Part shown: piece after piece, positions 8,597 through 16,858 of the stretch
Position numbering within the stretch: position 1 is the stretch's first letter
How the letters are laid out: the number at the start of each line of letters is the position of its first letter
Origin: Hohaiivirga sp031546825
Lineage (GTDB): Bacteria; Pseudomonadota; Alphaproteobacteria; Rhizobiales; Beijerinckiaceae
NCBI GenBank assembly: GCA_031546825.1
Contig: JAVBJU010000004.1
Location: 1 to 64,000 of the forward strand
Direction of reading: 5' to 3'
Length of the DNA stretch: 64,000 bases
Made by a program: the position numbers and the translations under genes
The notes under the pieces: model-generated
Told to the model about the DNA's origin: nothing
Databases searched by the model: none
Seen by the model: only the letters and a program-made list of their open reading frames with translations

Positions 8597-8626
8597 CGGG
8601 TGCGAGCGGCTTGCCGCGCGCACCCG
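8597..8626 (+). promoter_or_regulatory. Strong hairpin in the rplR-rpsE spacer
   Basis: CGGGTGCG (8597-8604) pairs with CGCACCCG (8619-8626), and the inner GCGG (8606-8609) pairs with CCGC (8614-8617) around CTTG. The result is about 12 pairs with one A/G mismatch. No T-tract follows, which argues against a complete terminator. A binding, processing or stability element within the spc operon is more likely. Confidence 0.55.
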
Positions 8627-8690
8627 AAGTGGTTTCGTGAGAAGCCTTCCAAAGCGAGCGGGATGTCCCGCGTAAGTCAAGGATATATTA

Positions 8691-9263
8691 ATGGCAAGAG
8701 GACCTAGCAAGGACCGCGCCGAACGCGAAGAGCGTGACAGCGAGTTCGTAGATCGGTTGGTTCACATCAACCGCGTCGCCAAAGTCGTGAAGGGTGGCCG
8801 TCGTTTCGGTTTCGCCGCTCTCGTCGTGGTTGGCGATCAAAAGGGCCGCGTTGGCTTCGGTCATGGCAAGGCGCGTGAAGTGCCGGAAGCCATCCGTAAG
8901 GCCACCGACGCTGCCAAGCGTTCGATGATCCGCGTTGCATTGCGTGAGGGTCGTACCCTTCACCACGACGTTCGTGGTCGTTGGGGCGCTGGCAAGGTCG
9001 TGCTGCGTGCGGCTCCCCAGGGTACTGGCATCATCGCCGGTGGCCCGATGCGCGCCGTTTTCGAAACGGTCGGCATGCAGGACGTTGTTGCCAAGTCCAT
9101 CGGCTCTTCCAACCCGTACAACCTGGTTCGCGCCACGTTTGATGCGTTGAAGAACGAAGACAGCCCGCGTTCGATCGCTGCCCGTCGTAACCTCAAGGTT
9201 TCCGCCTTGCAGGCCCGTCGCCCCGGTTCGACCGACAGCGATGCTGCCGGTTCGGACGCGTGA
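8691..9263 (+). CDS. rpsE: 30S ribosomal protein S5
   Basis: 190 residues. VHINRVAKVVKGGRRFGF and the GGPMRAVFE motif mark the two S5 domains, which line the mRNA entry site and affect decoding accuracy. The serine/aspartate tail after about residue 178 is variable. AAGGA lies just upstream of ATG 8691. Confidence 0.97.
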   Translation: MARGPSKDRAEREERDSEFVDRLVHINRVAKVVKGGRRFGFAALVVVGDQKGRVGFGHGKAREVPEAIRKATDAAKRSMIRVALREGRTLHHDVRGRWGAGKVVLRAAPQGTGIIAGGPMRAVFETVGMQDVVAKSIGSSNPYNLVRATFDALKNEDSPRSIAARRNLKVSALQARRPGSTDSDAAGSDA

Positions 9264-9282
9264 GAGCAGAGGAGCTTAGACA

Positions 9283-9486
9283 ATGGCTAAGAAACCTGCC
9301 AACACCCAGACCATCACCGTTGAGCAGATCGGGTCGCCGATCCGCCGTGAAGCCTCGCAGCGTCAGACGCTGATCGGGCTCGGCCTCAACAAAATGCGCC
9401 GCACCTCGACGTTGCTCGATACCCCTTCGGTTCGTGGCATGATCGCCAAGGTCGCGCACCTCGTGCGCGTTGTCGACGGGCAGTGA
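9283..9486 (+). CDS. rpmD: 50S ribosomal protein L30
   Basis: 67 residues. VEQIGSPIRREASQRQTLIGLGL in part, with NKMRR and the C-terminal VAHLVRV, identifies the bacterial L30. The gene lies between rpsE and rplO as expected for the spc operon. Confidence 0.96.
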   Translation: MAKKPANTQTITVEQIGSPIRREASQRQTLIGLGLNKMRRTSTLLDTPSVRGMIAKVAHLVRVVDGQ

Positions 9487-9496
9487 GGAGAGCGCC

Positions 9497-9970
9497 ATGA
9501 AACTGAACGAAATTCGTGACAACGAAGGCGCCACCAAGGCGCGCATGCGTGTCGGACGCGGTATCGGCTCCGGCAAAGGCAAGACCGGCGGCCGCGGCGT
9601 GAAGGGTCAAACCTCGCGCTCGGGCGTTGCAATCAAGGGCTTCGAAGGCGGTCAGATGCCTTTGCATCGGCGTCTGCCGAAGCGCGGCTTTAACAAGCCA
9701 AATGCTGTCCATCTGAACGAGGTCAATGTCGGCCGCATTCAGGAGGCCATTGATGCTGGCAAGCTCGACAAGGGCGCTGCCATCACCAATGCAGCTCTGG
9801 TTGCTGCGGGCGTTTGCTCCAAGGCTCTCGATGGCGTCAGGATTCTCGGCGTCGGCGAACTGAAGGCCAAGCTGTCCTTCGAAGTGAACGGCGCTTCCAA
9901 GTCTGCCGTCGCTGCGATCGAGAAGGCTGGTGGTAAGGTCACCCTCATCGGTGCCGAAGCACAGGCTTAA
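9497..9970 (+). CDS. rplO: 50S ribosomal protein L15
   Basis: 157 residues from ATG 9497 (MKLNEIRDN) with GAGGAGAG before it. The glycine-rich N terminus GRGIGSGKGKTGGRGVKGQ and FEGGQMPLHRRLPKRGF are the L15 signatures. A late-assembly 50S protein, upstream of secY. Confidence 0.97.
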   Translation: MKLNEIRDNEGATKARMRVGRGIGSGKGKTGGRGVKGQTSRSGVAIKGFEGGQMPLHRRLPKRGFNKPNAVHLNEVNVGRIQEAIDAGKLDKGAAITNAALVAAGVCSKALDGVRILGVGELKAKLSFEVNGASKSAVAAIEKAGGKVTLIGAEAQA

Positions 9971-9996
9971 TTTTCGCCCATTTTAGGGATAATCCA

Positions 9997-10029
9997 GGCG
10001 GCGGCCGGTATCATTGATACAGGGCCGCC
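9997..10029 (+). promoter_or_regulatory. Compound hairpin in the rplO-secY spacer
   Basis: The outer GGCGGC (9997-10002) can pair with GCCGCC (10024-10029); the inner GTATC (10008-10012) pairs with GATAC (10016-10020). GTTTG follows, so termination would be weak. It sits 76 bases upstream of secY and may lower SecY output relative to the ribosomal proteins. Confidence 0.45.
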
Positions 10030-10104
10030 GTTTGTGCGCGGAGCAGGGGCCGGTAAAACGGCACAGCCTGTTCGCAGTTCTCAAAACAGATTGGGATAGT
10101 GACG

Positions 10105-11445
10105 ATGGCTTCAGCAGCCGAACAGATTGCAGCAAATTTTAATTTCGGGGCCATTGGCAAAGCCGAAGAGCTCAAAAAGCGTATCTGGTTTACGCTCGGA
10201 GCTCTGTTGGTGTACCGGCTTGGAACGTATATTCCGCTGCCGGGGATCGACCCAGCAGCACTTGGACGCATGTTCCAGAACAACTCACAAGGTGTTCTCG
10301 GGCTGTTCAATATGTTTTCGGGCGGTGCCATCGAGCGCATGGCGATCTTCGCCTTGAACATCATGCCCTATATTTCGGCATCGATTATCATTCAGCTTCT
10401 GACGTCGGTTGTGCCGTCGCTCGAAACCCTCAAGAAAGAGGGCGAATCCGGGCGCAAGGTCATCAACCAGTACACGCGCTACCTGACTGTGGTGCTGGCT
10501 ATAGCTCAATCCTGGGCCATCGCTGGCGGCCTGGTGCGCCAGGGGCTGTCGCTTGATAGCGGCTTCTTCTTCATGACGTCCGCGGTTATCACGTTGACCG
10601 GCGGCACCATGTTCGTGGTGTGGCTTGGCGAGCAGATCACTGCACGCGGCATCGGCAACGGTTCTTCTCTGATCATTTTCACCGGCATCGTGTCCGGCCT
10701 GCCTTCGGGCTTGGCTCGCCTGTTGGATCTTGGCCAGAAGCAGGTGATTTCACCGGTTGTTGTGATCGGCTTCATCATCATGGCAGTGGCCGTGATTGCC
10801 TTCATCGTGTTCATGGAACGCGCCCAGCGCCGGTTGCAGATTCTCTATCCGCGCCGTCAGGTCGGGAACAAGATTTATGAGGGGCAAACCTCGTTTCTGC
10901 CGCTCAAGCTGAATACGGCTGGCGTCATTCCGCCGATCTTCGCATCTTCGCTTCTGCTCCTGCCGACAACCTTCGCTCAGTTTGGCAGTGCCGACGGCAC
11001 AGGCTTCCTGGCCAGCATGAGCTATTATCTTGGCCATGGCAAACCGGTGTTCATGCTCGCTTCGGCGCTGTTGATTGTTTTCTTCGCGTTTTTCTATACG
11101 GCGATTGTTTTCAATCCCAAGGAAACCGCAGATAATCTGAAGAAGCAGAACGGGTCGATCCCGGGCATTCGCCCTGGTGAACGCACCGCGGAATATATCG
11201 ACAAGATCCTGACCCGCATCACCGTGATCGGTGCCGCTTATCTCGTCATCATCTGCCTTATTCCTGAAGGCGTGGTGTCGTATTTCGGTCTGCCGTTTAC
11301 GCTCGGTGGCACATCGCTGCTGATCGTGGTGTCGGTGACCATGGATACAGTTGCCCAGGTGCATGGGCACCTGCTGGCCCATCAGTATGAAGGGCTTGTT
11401 AAAAAAGCCAAATTGCGCGGTTCCTCCACAACCAAACGCAAGTAG
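10105..11445 (+). CDS. secY: Protein translocase subunit SecY
   Basis: 446 residues from ATG 10105 (MASAAEQIA), with GGGA eight bases upstream; GTG 10099 is a possible alternative. Ten membrane helices can be followed. The RLGTYIPLPGIDP segment after helix 1, the FNMFSGGA plug region and the cytoplasmic KKQNGSIPGIRPGERT loop are canonical. SecY forms the protein-conducting channel with SecE and SecG. Its place between rplO and adk is standard. Confidence 0.98.
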   Translation: MASAAEQIAANFNFGAIGKAEELKKRIWFTLGALLVYRLGTYIPLPGIDPAALGRMFQNNSQGVLGLFNMFSGGAIERMAIFALNIMPYISASIIIQLLTSVVPSLETLKKEGESGRKVINQYTRYLTVVLAIAQSWAIAGGLVRQGLSLDSGFFFMTSAVITLTGGTMFVVWLGEQITARGIGNGSSLIIFTGIVSGLPSGLARLLDLGQKQVISPVVVIGFIIMAVAVIAFIVFMERAQRRLQILYPRRQVGNKIYEGQTSFLPLKLNTAGVIPPIFASSLLLLPTTFAQFGSADGTGFLASMSYYLGHGKPVFMLASALLIVFFAFFYTAIVFNPKETADNLKKQNGSIPGIRPGERTAEYIDKILTRITVIGAAYLVIICLIPEGVVSYFGLPFTLGGTSLLIVVSVTMDTVAQVHGHLLAHQYEGLVKKAKLRGSSTTKRK

Positions 11446-11506
11446 AGAAGATCAGATGCGCGGCGCGAGAAGCGGCGCTGCGCATCACATCATGAGGCAG
11501 AATTTC

Positions 11507-12088
11507 ATGCGCGTTATCTTTTTGGGCGCTCCGGGCGCGGGTAAGGGAACACAGGCGGGACGCATTGCGTCGCTTCTGAACATTGCCCATCTTTCCACCG
11601 GCGACATGCTTCGCGCTGCCGTGGCGGCTCAGACGCCGATCGGAGTGAAAGCCAAAGAAATCATGGATCGTGGCGATCTGGTGCCGGATGCAGTGGTGCT
11701 TGGCATCATTGCGGATCGTATCGCCGAGACCGATGCCAAGAACGGCTTCATTCTCGACGGGTTCCCGCGTACTGTGGCGCAAGCCGAGGGGCTTGAGGCT
11801 CTATTGGCCGAACGTAATTTGCGCCTCGATGCCGTCATCGAATTCACGGTGGATGAAGCCAAGCTGGTTGATCGCATCGTCAAGCGCGCCGAAGAAGCCG
11901 CTGCTCGCGGTGAACCGGTGCGCAAGGATGACACGCCGGAGGTGTTCAAGACGCGCCTCGTGGCCTATCACAAACAGACCGCGCCGCTCTCTGCCCACTA
12001 TGCAGGCAAGGGCGCACTTCAGTCGGTGGATGGGATGCAGGCCATCGACGAGGTCACAAAATCGGTCAGGACCATTCTCGGTCATTGA
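11507..12088 (+). CDS. adk: Adenylate kinase
   Basis: 193 residues from ATG 11507 (MRVIFLGAPGAGKGTQ). An in-frame ATG at 11492 is possible, but AGGCAG fits 11507 better. The P-loop GAPGAGKG (about residues 7-14), DGFPR and the nucleotide-binding STGDM are visible. It interconverts 2 ADP with ATP and AMP. The LID is the short form without the four-cysteine zinc site, usual for alphaproteobacteria. Downstream of secY in the same transcription unit. Confidence 0.98.
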   Translation: MRVIFLGAPGAGKGTQAGRIASLLNIAHLSTGDMLRAAVAAQTPIGVKAKEIMDRGDLVPDAVVLGIIADRIAETDAKNGFILDGFPRTVAQAEGLEALLAERNLRLDAVIEFTVDEAKLVDRIVKRAEEAAARGEPVRKDDTPEVFKTRLVAYHKQTAPLSAHYAGKGALQSVDGMQAIDEVTKSVRTILGH

Positions 12089-12120
12089 TCGTCTGCTCCT
12101 TGAGTATCAAGGGGTAGGGC

Positions 12121-12148
12121 TTGACGAAGCGCGGCGTTTACGCTAAAT
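12121..12148 (+). promoter_or_regulatory. Predicted promoter for rpsM-rpsK-rpoA-rplQ
   Basis: TTGACG (12121-12126) and CTAAAT (12143-12148) are separated by 16 bases in the 218-base adk-rpsM gap. This is a good fit to the housekeeping promoter of alphaproteobacteria and would give a leader of about 150 bases before rpsM. It implies that the alpha operon is not only read through from spc. Confidence 0.55.
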
Positions 12149-12306
12149 GAGCGCTCTTCAACCCAAGACCATTCGCTTTCAGATGGCTTCGAGAGGAGCC
12201 ATGTGACGGTGTTTTGGCAAAAAGACGTGCAGGGGCCGGGCTCCACCGGACGCGCGACATCAACCTTTCGGTCGGATTATCCGCCGAATTCATATGGAGA
12301 TGAGCA

Positions 12307-12675
12307 ATGGCTCGTATCGCAGGTGTAAACATTCCGACTGGCAAGCGCGTGGTTATCGCGTTGCAGTACATTCACGGCATTGGCGCCAAGAAGGCCCAGG
12401 AAATTGTCGAGAAGGTCAATATTCCGGCGGAACGTCGCGTCAATCAACTGACCGACCAGGAAGTGCTTCAGATTCGCGAAACCATCGACCGTGACTTCGT
12501 CGTGGAAGGTGATCTGCGTCGTGAAGTTTCCATGAACATCAAGCGTCTGATGGACCTTGGCTGCTACCGCGGTCTTCGTCATCGTCGTCAGCTTCCGGTT
12601 CGTGGTCAGCGTACCCACACCAACGCCCGTACCCGCAAGGGTAAGGCCGTGGCGATCGCCGGCAAGAAGAAGTAA
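12307..12675 (+). CDS. rpsM: 30S ribosomal protein S13
   Basis: 122 residues. MARIAGVNIPTGKRV start, the ALQYIHGIG helix-hairpin-helix and the basic C-terminal THTNARTRKGK tail that reaches the P site are all canonical. First gene of the alpha operon; followed by an intrinsic terminator. Confidence 0.98.
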   Translation: MARIAGVNIPTGKRVVIALQYIHGIGAKKAQEIVEKVNIPAERRVNQLTDQEVLQIRETIDRDFVVEGDLRREVSMNIKRLMDLGCYRGLRHRRQLPVRGQRTHTNARTRKGKAVAIAGKKK

Positions 12676-12682
12676 TTTCGAT

Positions 12683-12707
12683 GCCGCCCGTTTGCGGGCG
12701 GCTTTTT
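12683..12707 (+). terminator. Intrinsic terminator between rpsM and rpsK
   Basis: GCCGCCCG (12683-12690), loop TTTG, CGGGCGGC (12695-12702), then TTTTT (12703-12707). A perfect 8-bp GC-rich stem with a T-tract is a textbook intrinsic terminator, located eight bases after the rpsM stop and inside what is normally one operon. Confidence 0.85.
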
Positions 12708-12752
12708 CCCTAGCGTCTGGCATGACGGGCGCGTTTGAAGGACATTAATACT

Positions 12753-13142
12753 ATGGCAAAAGAAGCGACCCGCGTCCGCCGCCGCGAACGTAAGAATATC
12801 GTCTCCGGCGTGGCCCACGTGAACGCATCGTTCAACAACACCATGATCACCATCACCGACGCTCAGGGTAACACGATTTCGTGGTCCTCTGCTGGCACGA
12901 TGGGGTTCAAGGGTTCGCGCAAGTCCACTCCCTATGCTGCCCAGATGGCTGCTGAGGATGCTGCCCGCAAGGCAGCTGAGCATGGCATGCGCACTTTGGA
13001 AGTCGAAGTTTGTGGTCCGGGTTCGGGTCGTGAGTCGGCTCTCCGCGCGCTCCAGGCTGCGGGCTTCACCGTCACCTCGATTCGTGACGTTACGCCGATC
13101 CCGCACAATGGTTGCCGCCCGCGCAAGCGTCGCCGCGTCTAA
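12753..13142 (+). CDS. rpsK: 30S ribosomal protein S11
   Basis: 129 residues from ATG 12753 (MAKEATRVRR), with GAAGGA ten bases upstream. An in-frame TTG at 12735 is less likely. HVNASFNNTMITITD, GTMGFKGSRKSTPYAAQ and the C-terminal PHNGCRPRKRRRV are canonical. S11 lies on the 30S platform by the E site. Confidence 0.98.
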   Translation: MAKEATRVRRRERKNIVSGVAHVNASFNNTMITITDAQGNTISWSSAGTMGFKGSRKSTPYAAQMAAEDAARKAAEHGMRTLEVEVCGPGSGRESALRALQAAGFTVTSIRDVTPIPHNGCRPRKRRRV

Positions 13143-13188
13143 TAACGTTCGTTCTGCGGAGGGGAAGGCCTCTCCGCTCCATGTTCCC

Positions 13189-13213
13189 AAAAGGTCCGAA
13201 TGCGGGCCTTTTC
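13189..13213 (+). terminator. Attenuator-like hairpin just before rpoA
   Basis: AAAAGGTCCG (13189-13198), loop AATG, CGGGCCTTTT (13203-13212): ten pairs including one G-T. The T-run forms part of the stem. It is weaker than the rpsM-rpsK terminator but is placed 26 bases before the rpoA start, so it could reduce readthrough or mark processing. A GCGGAG/CTCCGC stem lies at 13156-13177. Confidence 0.5.
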
Positions 13214-13238
13214 AACCGGTACCCTGAGAGGTGTGGTT

Positions 13239-14255
13239 GTGATTCAGAAGAATTGGCAAGAGCTGATTAAGCCAAACAAGCTCGAAGTCGCCCCGAGCGA
13301 CGATCCTGCTTGCGTAGCGAACGTTGTTGCTGGGCCGCTTGAACGCGGTTACGGCACGACGCTTGGCAACGCCTTGCGCCGCATTTTGCTGTCGTCGCTA
13401 CAAGGCGCTGCGGTGACGTCGGTGCAGATCGACGGCGTGTTGCATGAGTTTTCGTCCAGTCCGGGCGTCCGTGAAGATGTCACCGACATCATCCTCAACA
13501 TTAAGACCATCGCCATCAAGATGCCCGGCGACGGACCGAAGCGCATGACTCTGCGCAAGACCGGTCCGGGCGTTGTGACTGCTGGCGATATCAATACGGT
13601 TGGCGACATCCAGATCCTGAACCCGGATCTGATCTTGTGCACCCTCGACGAGGGCGCTGAGATCCGTATGGAGTTCACGGTTAATACCGGCAAGGGCTAC
13701 GTTCCTGCCGAGCGCAACCGTGACGAGGATGCCCCGATCAGCTTGATCCCGGTGGACAGCCTCTACAGCCCGGTCAAGAAGGTTTCTTACCGTGTCGAGA
13801 GCACCCGTGAGGGCCAGAATCTCGATTACGACAAGCTGACCATGACCATTGAGACCAATGGCTCGATCAGTCCTGAAGATGCGCTGGCTTATGCCGCGCG
13901 CATTCTGCAGGACCAGCTTTCGGTATTCGTCAACTTCGAAGAGCCGCGCAAGGAAGAGGCCGCCGTCACGGCGCCGCAGCTTCCGTTCAACCCGGCGCTG
14001 CTGAAGAAGGTGGACGAGTTGGAGCTTTCGGTCCGCTCGGCCAACTGCCTGAAGAACGACAATATCGTGTATATTGGCGATCTCATTCAGAAGTCGGAAG
14101 CGGAAATGCTTCGCACGCCGAACTTCGGTCGCAAGTCGCTGAACGAAATCAAGGAAGTGCTCGCATCGATGGGGCTGCATCTCGGCATGGACGTGCCGGG
14201 TTGGCCGCCTGAAAACATCGAAGATCTCGCGAAACGCTTCGAAGAGCATTACTGA
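13239..14255 (+). CDS. rpoA: DNA-directed RNA polymerase subunit alpha
   Basis: 338 residues from GTG 13239 (reads MIQKNWQELIKPNKLEV), chosen because GAGAGG lies seven bases upstream and this is the family start; GTG 13233 and a further upstream codon are in frame. The N-terminal domain shows LERGYGTTLGNALRRILLSS for dimerisation and the C-terminal domain shows LELSVRSANCLKNDNI and TPNFGRKSLNEIKEVL for DNA and activator contact. Fourth-from-last segment of the alpha operon; rplQ follows. Confidence 0.98.
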   Translation: MIQKNWQELIKPNKLEVAPSDDPACVANVVAGPLERGYGTTLGNALRRILLSSLQGAAVTSVQIDGVLHEFSSSPGVREDVTDIILNIKTIAIKMPGDGPKRMTLRKTGPGVVTAGDINTVGDIQILNPDLILCTLDEGAEIRMEFTVNTGKGYVPAERNRDEDAPISLIPVDSLYSPVKKVSYRVESTREGQNLDYDKLTMTIETNGSISPEDALAYAARILQDQLSVFVNFEEPRKEEAAVTAPQLPFNPALLKKVDELELSVRSANCLKNDNIVYIGDLIQKSEAEMLRTPNFGRKSLNEIKEVLASMGLHLGMDVPGWPPENIEDLAKRFEEHY

Positions 14256-14294
14256 TCGGCCGCATGGCCGCCTGAATAAAAGAGGAACAGAACC

Positions 14295-14717
14295 ATGCGT
14301 CACGGTTTTAGAGGCCGCCGCTTCAATCGCACCACTGAACATCGCAAGGCGATGTTTGCCAACATGTGTGCCGCGCTCATCAAGCATGAGCAGATCACCA
14401 CCACACTTCCCAAGGCCAAGGACCTGCGTCCGGTCGTCGAGAAGCTCATTACGCTCGGCAAGCGTGGCGACCTGCATGCTCGCCGCCAGGCCATCTCGGA
14501 AATCCGTGATGTCGCCATGGTGCGCAAGCTGTTCGCAGTGCTCGGCCCGCGCTACAAGGAGCGTAATGGTGGTTACTGCCGCATCATGAAGGCCGGCTTC
14601 CGTTACGGCGATAACGCTCCGCTCGCAGTCATCGAATTCGTTGACCGTGACGTGGACGCCAAGGGCAAGGATTCCGGCCCGTCGCAGAACGAGGAAGTGG
14701 TCGAGAACGCCGCATAA
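14295..14717 (+). CDS. rplQ: 50S ribosomal protein L17
   Basis: 140 residues. MRHGFRGRRFNRTTEHRKAM start in part, EQITTTLPKAKDLRPVVEKLI and the FRYGDNAPLAVIEFVDRD end are canonical; a short acidic tail follows. Last gene of the alpha operon, followed immediately by an intrinsic terminator. Confidence 0.98.
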   Translation: MRHGFRGRRFNRTTEHRKAMFANMCAALIKHEQITTTLPKAKDLRPVVEKLITLGKRGDLHARRQAISEIRDVAMVRKLFAVLGPRYKERNGGYCRIMKAGFRYGDNAPLAVIEFVDRDVDAKGKDSGPSQNEEVVENAA

Positions 14718-14744
14718 GTGGCTTCTCAACACGGAAAATAAAAA

Positions 14745-14768
14745 GGCGGTCTTCGGATCGCCTTTTTT
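14745..14768 (+). terminator. Intrinsic terminator of the alpha operon
   Basis: GGCGGTC (14745-14751), TTCG tetraloop, GATCGCC (14756-14762), then six T. It follows rplQ by 27 bases and ends the ribosomal super-operon. Confidence 0.9.
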
Positions 14769-14835
14769 ATTGTCTCTGACGCTGGAGTTTATTAGAACAA
14801 ATAGCGAACACAATGAAAGTGCCAAGGAGGCCAAT

Positions 14836-15225
14836 ATGTATAGCCATGCTACCGTCGGAACCAATGATCTCAAGAAAAGCAAGGCATTTTATGACGCCGT
14901 CTTTGCTCCCCTTGGCGTCAAGCCGCTTTACGACTTGCCGGAAGACGGTTGGGCCGGTTACGGCACCAAGGAAGGGGAGTCCATGTTCTGGGTCGGCTCG
15001 CCGTACAATAAGGAAGCTGCCACATTCGGCAATGGTGTGACGATTGCCTTCAACGCAACCAGTCGCAAGATTGTTGATACCTTTTATGCCGCCGCGATGG
15101 CGCAGGGTGGCACCGATGAGGGTGCGCCGGGCTTGCGCCCGCATTATCATCCGAATTGCTATGCGGCTTATCTGCGTGACCCTGATGGTAACAAGCTTTG
15201 CTGCGTCTGCCATATCCCTGAATAA
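14836..15225 (+). CDS. VOC (glyoxalase/bleomycin resistance) family protein
   Basis: 129 residues from ATG 14836; AAGGAGG ends five bases upstream and decides the start. The fold is suggested by two beta-alpha-beta halves: HATVGTNDLKKSKAFYDAV at the N terminus and AAYLRDPDGNKLCCVCH at the C terminus, with the DPDGN turn typical of vicinal oxygen chelate proteins. Family members include lyases, dioxygenases and binding proteins, and the substrate cannot be read from sequence. The gene is flanked by terminators on both sides, so it is probably monocistronic. It interrupts the usual rplQ-protease neighbourhood. Confidence 0.85.
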   Translation: MYSHATVGTNDLKKSKAFYDAVFAPLGVKPLYDLPEDGWAGYGTKEGESMFWVGSPYNKEAATFGNGVTIAFNATSRKIVDTFYAAAMAQGGTDEGAPGLRPHYHPNCYAAYLRDPDGNKLCCVCHIPE

Positions 15226-15276
15226 AGGTAACGGGGGCAGCGGTTAAGCCGTCCTCTTCATCTGCTTTCCCATGGG

Positions 15277-15310
15277 AGTGCCTCCGAATTTCGTGTTCGG
15301 AGGCACTTTC
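15277..15310 (+). terminator. Intrinsic terminator after the VOC gene
   Basis: AGTGCCTCCGAA (15277-15288) and TTCGGAGGCACT (15296-15307) form a perfect 12-bp stem with a 7-base loop, followed by TTCTCTTT. Very stable. Confidence 0.85.
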
Positions 15311-15364
15311 TCTTTGGCCGCAGAACAATTATCTCAGTGTTGAAAGATAATTCGGAGCTTGTTT

Positions 15365-16780
15365 ATGCCGCCCTTTTCCGTTTCGCGTCCGCTGCACCTG
15401 CTTGCCCTTGCTGCTTTCGGCGGCCTGTTGGCGTTTGCGCCCGCCGCTGCGCAGGAGCGCGTTGCGCCCGAGAGCAAAGCACAAATCCAGCTTTCGTTCT
15501 CGCCGGTGGTGAAACAGGTCTCGCCGTCGGTGGTCAATGTTTATGGCCAGCGCGTCGAACAGACCCGCACGATGCCGATGGATGATTTCTTCCGTCGTTT
15601 CTTTGGAGATCGCGGTCCCGCCGCTCCACATGATCGCGTCCAGCGCTCGCTCGGCTCCGGTGTAATCGTCGATGACGGCGGCTTGGTGGTGACCAATAAC
15701 CACGTCATCGAGAATATGACCACGGTCAAGGTGGCGCTTGCCGATCGGCGCGAGTTTGAGGCTGAAATCCTGCTGCGCGATCTGCGCGCTGATCTCGCCG
15801 TGCTGAAGCTCAAGGATGCCAAAAATCTCCACGCCATCGGCTTTGGTGATTCGGAGAAACTTGAGGTCGGCGATATCGTGCTCGCCATCGGCAATCCGTT
15901 CGGGGTTGGCCAGACGGTGACGCAGGGCATTGTATCGGCGCTCGCCCGTACCCAGGTCGGCGTATCCGATTATCAGTTTTTCATTCAGACGGACGCGGCC
16001 ATCAACCCCGGTAATTCCGGCGGCGGGCTCATCAATATGAGAGGCGAACTGGTCGGCATCAATACGGCGATCTATTCGCGCTCGGGCGGCTCCATTGGCA
16101 TCGGCTTCGCCATTCCCTCCACCATGGTCAAGGCGGTGGTGCAGGCAGCCAAAGCGGGTGGCAAAGCCGTGGCGCGCCCTTGGCTTGGAGCCAAACTGCA
16201 GGCGGTTTCCGCTGAGGTGGCCGAAGCCATTGGTCTTGACCGTCCCACCGGCGCGCTCGTCGTCGGTGTGTCGTCAGATGGTCCGGCCGATAAGGCGGGT
16301 ATCAAGCGCGGCGATGTGATCATTGCCGTCGATGGCGCGTCCATCGACGACATGGAGAGTTTTGGTTACCGTTTCGCGCTACGTGGCGTCAGCGGCGATA
16401 CCAAGTTGACGCTTCTTCGGGGTAAGGAAAATGTCGAGAAGAGCGTCAGGTTGGCTCCGCCGCCGGAAAACCCGCCACGTAACGCCATCACCATCAAGGG
16501 CCGCACGCCCTTCACCGGCGCAACCATTGCCACATTGTCACCCGCTTTGGCCGAAGAGCTGGAGATGGATACCGCAGCCGAAGGCGTGGTGTTGATGGCG
16601 GTGGCGGATGGCAGCCCGGCCGCACGGGTTGGTTTCCAGCGTGGTGATATTATTGTTGCCATTAACCGCACGCCAATGAAGGCCTCGAAGGATGTTGAGC
16701 AGGTGACCGCACAGGAAGCGCGGGCATGGCAGATAGTTGTCAATCGCGGCGGGCATGAATTCGTTACCGTGCTGCGATGA
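15365..16780 (+). CDS. Do-like (DegP/HtrA) periplasmic serine protease
   Basis: 471 residues from ATG 15365 with CGGAG seven bases before; TTG 15359 is an alternative. A signal peptide spans about residues 1-29 (cleavage near AAA-QE). The trypsin-like domain carries the triad His113 (TNNHV), Asp143 (RADLAVLK) and Ser218 (GNSGGGL). Two PDZ domains follow, about residues 265-360 and 375-471. It degrades or refolds damaged envelope proteins. It is similar to DegQ/DegS-type proteins in the same position next to rarA in many Hyphomicrobiales; the exact subtype is not certain. Confidence 0.93.
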   Translation: MPPFSVSRPLHLLALAAFGGLLAFAPAAAQERVAPESKAQIQLSFSPVVKQVSPSVVNVYGQRVEQTRTMPMDDFFRRFFGDRGPAAPHDRVQRSLGSGVIVDDGGLVVTNNHVIENMTTVKVALADRREFEAEILLRDLRADLAVLKLKDAKNLHAIGFGDSEKLEVGDIVLAIGNPFGVGQTVTQGIVSALARTQVGVSDYQFFIQTDAAINPGNSGGGLINMRGELVGINTAIYSRSGGSIGIGFAIPSTMVKAVVQAAKAGGKAVARPWLGAKLQAVSAEVAEAIGLDRPTGALVVGVSSDGPADKAGIKRGDVIIAVDGASIDDMESFGYRFALRGVSGDTKLTLLRGKENVEKSVRLAPPPENPPRNAITIKGRTPFTGATIATLSPALAEELEMDTAAEGVVLMAVADGSPAARVGFQRGDIIVAINRTPMKASKDVEQVTAQEARAWQIVVNRGGHEFVTVLR

Positions 16781-16858
16781 TGCGCTGTTACCCAGAAAGG
16801 CGGGGAAGCCGCATTTTTCCATTCGTTGAAAGCGGAAAATGCACTATCCTGATTGGCA

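Noticed and set aside
13398..14882. 494-codon open frame on the minus strand opposite rpoA/rplQ
   Set aside because: Spans rpoA, rplQ and their terminator in antisense; no recognisable protein and no ribosome binding site.
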